A stretch of DNA of 64,000 bases from Ruminococcus sp. (lineage in GTDB: Bacteria; Bacillota; Clostridia; Oscillospirales; Ruminococcaceae), in contig JAGAJO010000007.1 of NCBI GenBank assembly GCA_017626015.1, positions 26,948 through 90,947 of the forward strand, read 5' to 3'. A program made the position numbers and the translations under genes. The stretch's first letter is position 1, and every line of letters starts with the position of its first letter. The notes below the pieces were generated by a model. It was given only the letters and a program-made list of their open reading frames with translations, searched no databases and had not been told where the DNA came from. Below are positions 62,413-64,000 of the stretch, in pieces.

Positions 62413-62432
62413 AACGTGTACATAACGTGTAC
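62413..62432 (+). repeat. Direct repeat near the prophage edge
   Basis: AACGTGTAC occurs twice (62413-62421 and 62424-62432), one helical turn apart, in AT-rich DNA between cotJB and the phage genes. It could be an integrase arm site or part of an att region. Confidence 0.35.
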
Positions 62433-62445
62433 GCAACCCCTAAAT

Positions 62446-62703
62446 CTACCCCGAACTATACCGTCCGTACTTCTCCAACTGATCCATCATATCGTCCGAA
62501 GAAGTTGGGTGATAATCGTCGTAAAGCTTCTTTTTAAGTATAATGTTCATATCCGTGGTTTTCAGCTTGCTGTCGTAGACTATGCACGTTGTCTGATGTA
62601 TGCGGCTCTGCTCGTGGCACAGGCACAGAATTGTCACCAGATCGTTATCTTCGCCGACCTTGTAGCCGCCTTTTTCCTTCGGCAAAAACACACTGTATCT
62701 CAT
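62446..62703 (-). CDS. Hypothetical protein at the prophage edge
   Basis: About 85 aa, opening MRYSVFLPKEKGGYKVGEDN, with a Cys/His cluster (LCLCHEQSRIHQTTC) that might bind metal. I do not recognise it. The ATG at 62703 has GGAG 7 nt upstream; an ATG seven codons earlier has none. It lies after the endolysin terminator, a common place for phage accessory genes. Confidence 0.5.
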   Translation of the reverse strand: MRYSVFLPKEKGGYKVGEDNDLVTILCLCHEQSRIHQTTCIVYDSKLKTTDMNIILKKKLYDDYHPTSSDDMMDQLEKYGRYSSG

Positions 62704-62775
62704 TGCTTCGACTCCATTTGACATGATTCATGTATTCATTTTACCATAACTGGAGCGATATGTCAATGAAATTCT

Positions 62776-62812
62776 GCAAAAATCCAGCCGCCCCGGACCC
62801 CCCGGGACGGCT
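62776..62812 (-). terminator. Intrinsic terminator after the endolysin gene
   Basis: Minus strand: AGCCGTCCCGG / CCGGGGCGGCT stem (one wobble pair) followed by GGATTTTTG. Confidence 0.8.
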
Positions 62813-62822
62813 ATAATCATAC

Positions 62823-63587
62823 CTAAACCCTCTTAGTAAACCCCGTCAGACATATCCACCCAGCGCCGGATTTCAGCTTGCCCCAGGTCTGACCTGCAAC
62901 GACCTTTTCGGCGGTTATGGTGTAGATATACCCATACTTTGCCGTAACTCCCCTGACAAGCGCACAGCCCACTCCTGCGCCCTTTCTGACGTTCATTCCG
63001 CCCTTGTACGTGATCTTTACTTTGTAGGGTTTGAACGCCTTGGACGGCTTTGCTGTAGAGCTGACGGCAGGCTTACAGTCAGCGTTCAGACGCTTGTTGA
63101 CCTCGTCGGCTATGTACTTGAACTTGCTCTCCAGATACGGACCCGGACAAGCTGTCGGAGCAAAATACTTGTGCATTGTCAGGTTGCCGCTTGCGTCTCC
63201 TGTGAAATTAAGCTTTTTAATGCCGTTGCGTCTACAGATGTCCTCGCAAAGGTCGATAAGCTTTGCAAGAGCCTTGTCGCTGACGTGCCATTTGTCCTTA
63301 TCGGAGGGCTTGTCGTTGGCGACCTCAATAGTGATTGCCCTGTGGTCGTTTGAGGGACTGGAGCTGCACCACGAACGGTTGCATTCCTCGACGAAAAGAC
63401 CCACTTTGCCATCGCTGGCGATAGCGTAGTTGGACGATCCTCCTCTTGATGTTACTGCATTGTAGCAGCCGTCAAGGGTCAGATTTCCTGCCATGTGGTG
63501 GATAGTGATCTTGTCGATCTTGTGATTTCTCGGCTTGTTGCAGTTGGGACTAAGCCTTGTGTAGGATGCCAGTTTGCTGTTACTCAT
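62823..63587 (-). CDS. Phage-type endolysin: N-acetylmuramoyl-L-alanine amidase with SH3 domain
   Basis: 254 aa. An Amidase_2/PGRP zinc domain (about 1-165) contains ITIHHMAGNL (His ligand) and MHKYFAPTACPGPYLESKF (His, Cys ligands). A Ser/Ala/Lys linker and a C-terminal SH3-like wall-binding domain (about 195-254; GGMNVRKGAG, WGKLKSGAGWICLTGF) follow. There is no signal peptide, as expected for release through a holin. It is the third gene of the lysis cassette, 2 nt after the XhlA-like gene. Confidence 0.92.
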   Translation of the reverse strand: MSNSKLASYTRLSPNCNKPRNHKIDKITIHHMAGNLTLDGCYNAVTSRGGSSNYAIASDGKVGLFVEECNRSWCSSSPSNDHRAITIEVANDKPSDKDKWHVSDKALAKLIDLCEDICRRNGIKKLNFTGDASGNLTMHKYFAPTACPGPYLESKFKYIADEVNKRLNADCKPAVSSTAKPSKAFKPYKVKITYKGGMNVRKGAGVGCALVRGVTAKYGYIYTITAEKVVAGQTWGKLKSGAGWICLTGFTKRV

Positions 63588-63589
63588 AA

Positions 63590-63817
63590 TTATTCCTTCC
63601 TTTCCAGATCGTCAATACGGTGATTCGCTACCTTGATTTTTTCCTCCAGAAGCTTGCCGTCCTCCTCGAGCTTGTATGTACGCTCCACTATCTGATTGTG
63701 CTTTTCCACTTTTTTCTCCAGCTGCTCTATGCGGTAGCTCATCAGCTTTATGCCGGAAAACGTTCCGAAAAACGTGCCTGCAAGGGACAGCAGAGCTACA
63801 ATGATCTCGCTTGACAT
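63590..63817 (-). CDS. XhlA-like phage membrane/coiled-coil protein
   Basis: 75 aa. An N-terminal membrane segment (about residues 3-24) is followed by a charged heptad-type helix (YRIEQLEKKVEKHNQIVERT). XhlA-type proteins act with holins in phage and prophage lysis. Here the membrane part comes first, the reverse of classic XhlA, so the match is by type only. Start ATG at 63817 overlaps the preceding stop (TGATG); SD GGAGGTGAGG. Confidence 0.7.
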   Translation of the reverse strand: MSSEIIVALLSLAGTFFGTFSGIKLMSYRIEQLEKKVEKHNQIVERTYKLEEDGKLLEEKIKVANHRIDDLERKE

Positions 63818-64000
63818 CAGTCCTCACCTCCGGAGCCTGACTGCGGAGATTCGCCCCTGTTTTTCTGATACTGCGTGCCGAAATAGAAGCTTATCACAAC
63901 GGTGAAAACCGTCAGAAACTGCTCTGCGGAGACCGTCCCCCGGACTGCCAGAACGCAGAAAACCGCCGTCAGCAGCAGCGTGACTATGGACTTTACGTCG
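63817..64000 (-). CDS. Putative phage holin, C-terminal part; runs off the window
   Basis: The last 60 residues are visible: a membrane segment (SIVTLLLTAVFCVLAVRG), a second one (FLTVFTVVISFYFGTQY), then a short polar tail. The N-terminus lies beyond base 64000. Small size, membrane segments and place before XhlA-like and amidase genes suggest a holin. Confidence 0.65.
   Translation of the reverse strand, partial: DVKSIVTLLLTAVFCVLAVRGTVSAEQFLTVFTVVISFYFGTQYQKNRGESPQSGSGGED

Larger units (their letters stand above)
62338..64000 (-). mobile_element. Probable end of a prophage (lysis module), continues beyond the window
   Basis: From just after cotJB all genes are on the minus strand and of phage type: a holin-like membrane protein, an XhlA-like protein, an amidase endolysin, then a small unknown gene. 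Lysis genes commonly lie near one end of a prophage. No integrase is visible; it would be outside the window if the guess is right. Confidence 0.65.

Overview
The window looks like the chromosome of an anaerobic, spore-lineage Firmicute, most likely a Ruminococcus-type member of the Oscillospiraceae. The case rests on the gene set: two indolepyruvate:ferredoxin oxidoreductases, a ferredoxin-thioredoxin reductase chain, ATP-type PEP carboxykinase, CotJA/CotJB spore-coat proteins, a SpoIIM-like protein, CdaA/CdaR and a THF riboswitch. Promoters are Firmicute-like (TTGACA-N17-TATAAT) and SD sites are strong (AGGAGG). Genus is an inference. I see no tRNA, rRNA or CRISPR array.

Layout. 1-7.2 kb (mostly minus): 5' part of ptsI, a three-gene ABC-2 exporter operon, a DUF4317-like protein and gap. 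7.4-15.7 kb (plus): a PrsA-like lipoprotein, a MATE pump, a biotin-dependent three-gene carboxytransferase/oxaloacetate decarboxylase set, a small AT-rich orphan gene (minus) and leuB. 15.8-24 kb: a secreted CHAP/Ig/FN3 protein, the first iorA-iorB-paaK operon, and leuC-X-leuD. 24-28.8 kb (plus): ftrB-trxA, pckA, an ArsC/Spx-like protein, and an ECF sigma factor with its probable membrane partner. 28.8-38.1 kb (minus): gltD and gltB behind an attenuator-like leader, an M15 peptidase, a TVP38 protein, and mgtE behind a leader of about 330 nt. 38.7-42.5 kb (plus): cdaA-cdaR and a COG2509 flavoprotein. 42.6-54.3 kb (minus): a DtxR/MntR regulator, membrane proteins, proC, a riboswitch-controlled folate ECF S component, pfkA, a zinc-ribbon/PASTA pseudokinase and a teichoic-acid-type polymer export operon. 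54.7-61.6 kb: an RNase Z-like gene (plus), then a seven-gene minus operon with the second iorAB-paaK set. 61.8-64 kb: cotJA-cotJB (plus), followed directly by what looks like the lysis end of a prophage (minus).

How the genes fit together. The two iorAB-paaK sets, with a ferredoxin and ACT protein, match interconversion of aryl-acetates and aryl-pyruvates. Rumen cocci are known to make phenylalanine by reductive carboxylation of phenylacetate. pckA plus the biotin-dependent carboxytransferase set suggests a PEP-oxaloacetate-pyruvate node. Ferredoxin links IOR and FTR/thioredoxin. GOGAT, leuBCD and proC are general amino-acid synthesis.

The non-coding DNA is rich in repeats: a 205-bp MITE-like element with 22-bp terminal inverted repeats inside the leader of the polymer operon, at least four shorter relatives elsewhere, and two AT-rich repeat elements on either side of a DUF4272 gene. 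The most unusual items are the prophage junction in the cotJ operon, the pseudokinase, the MITE family and the long mgtE leader with unannotated small ORFs.
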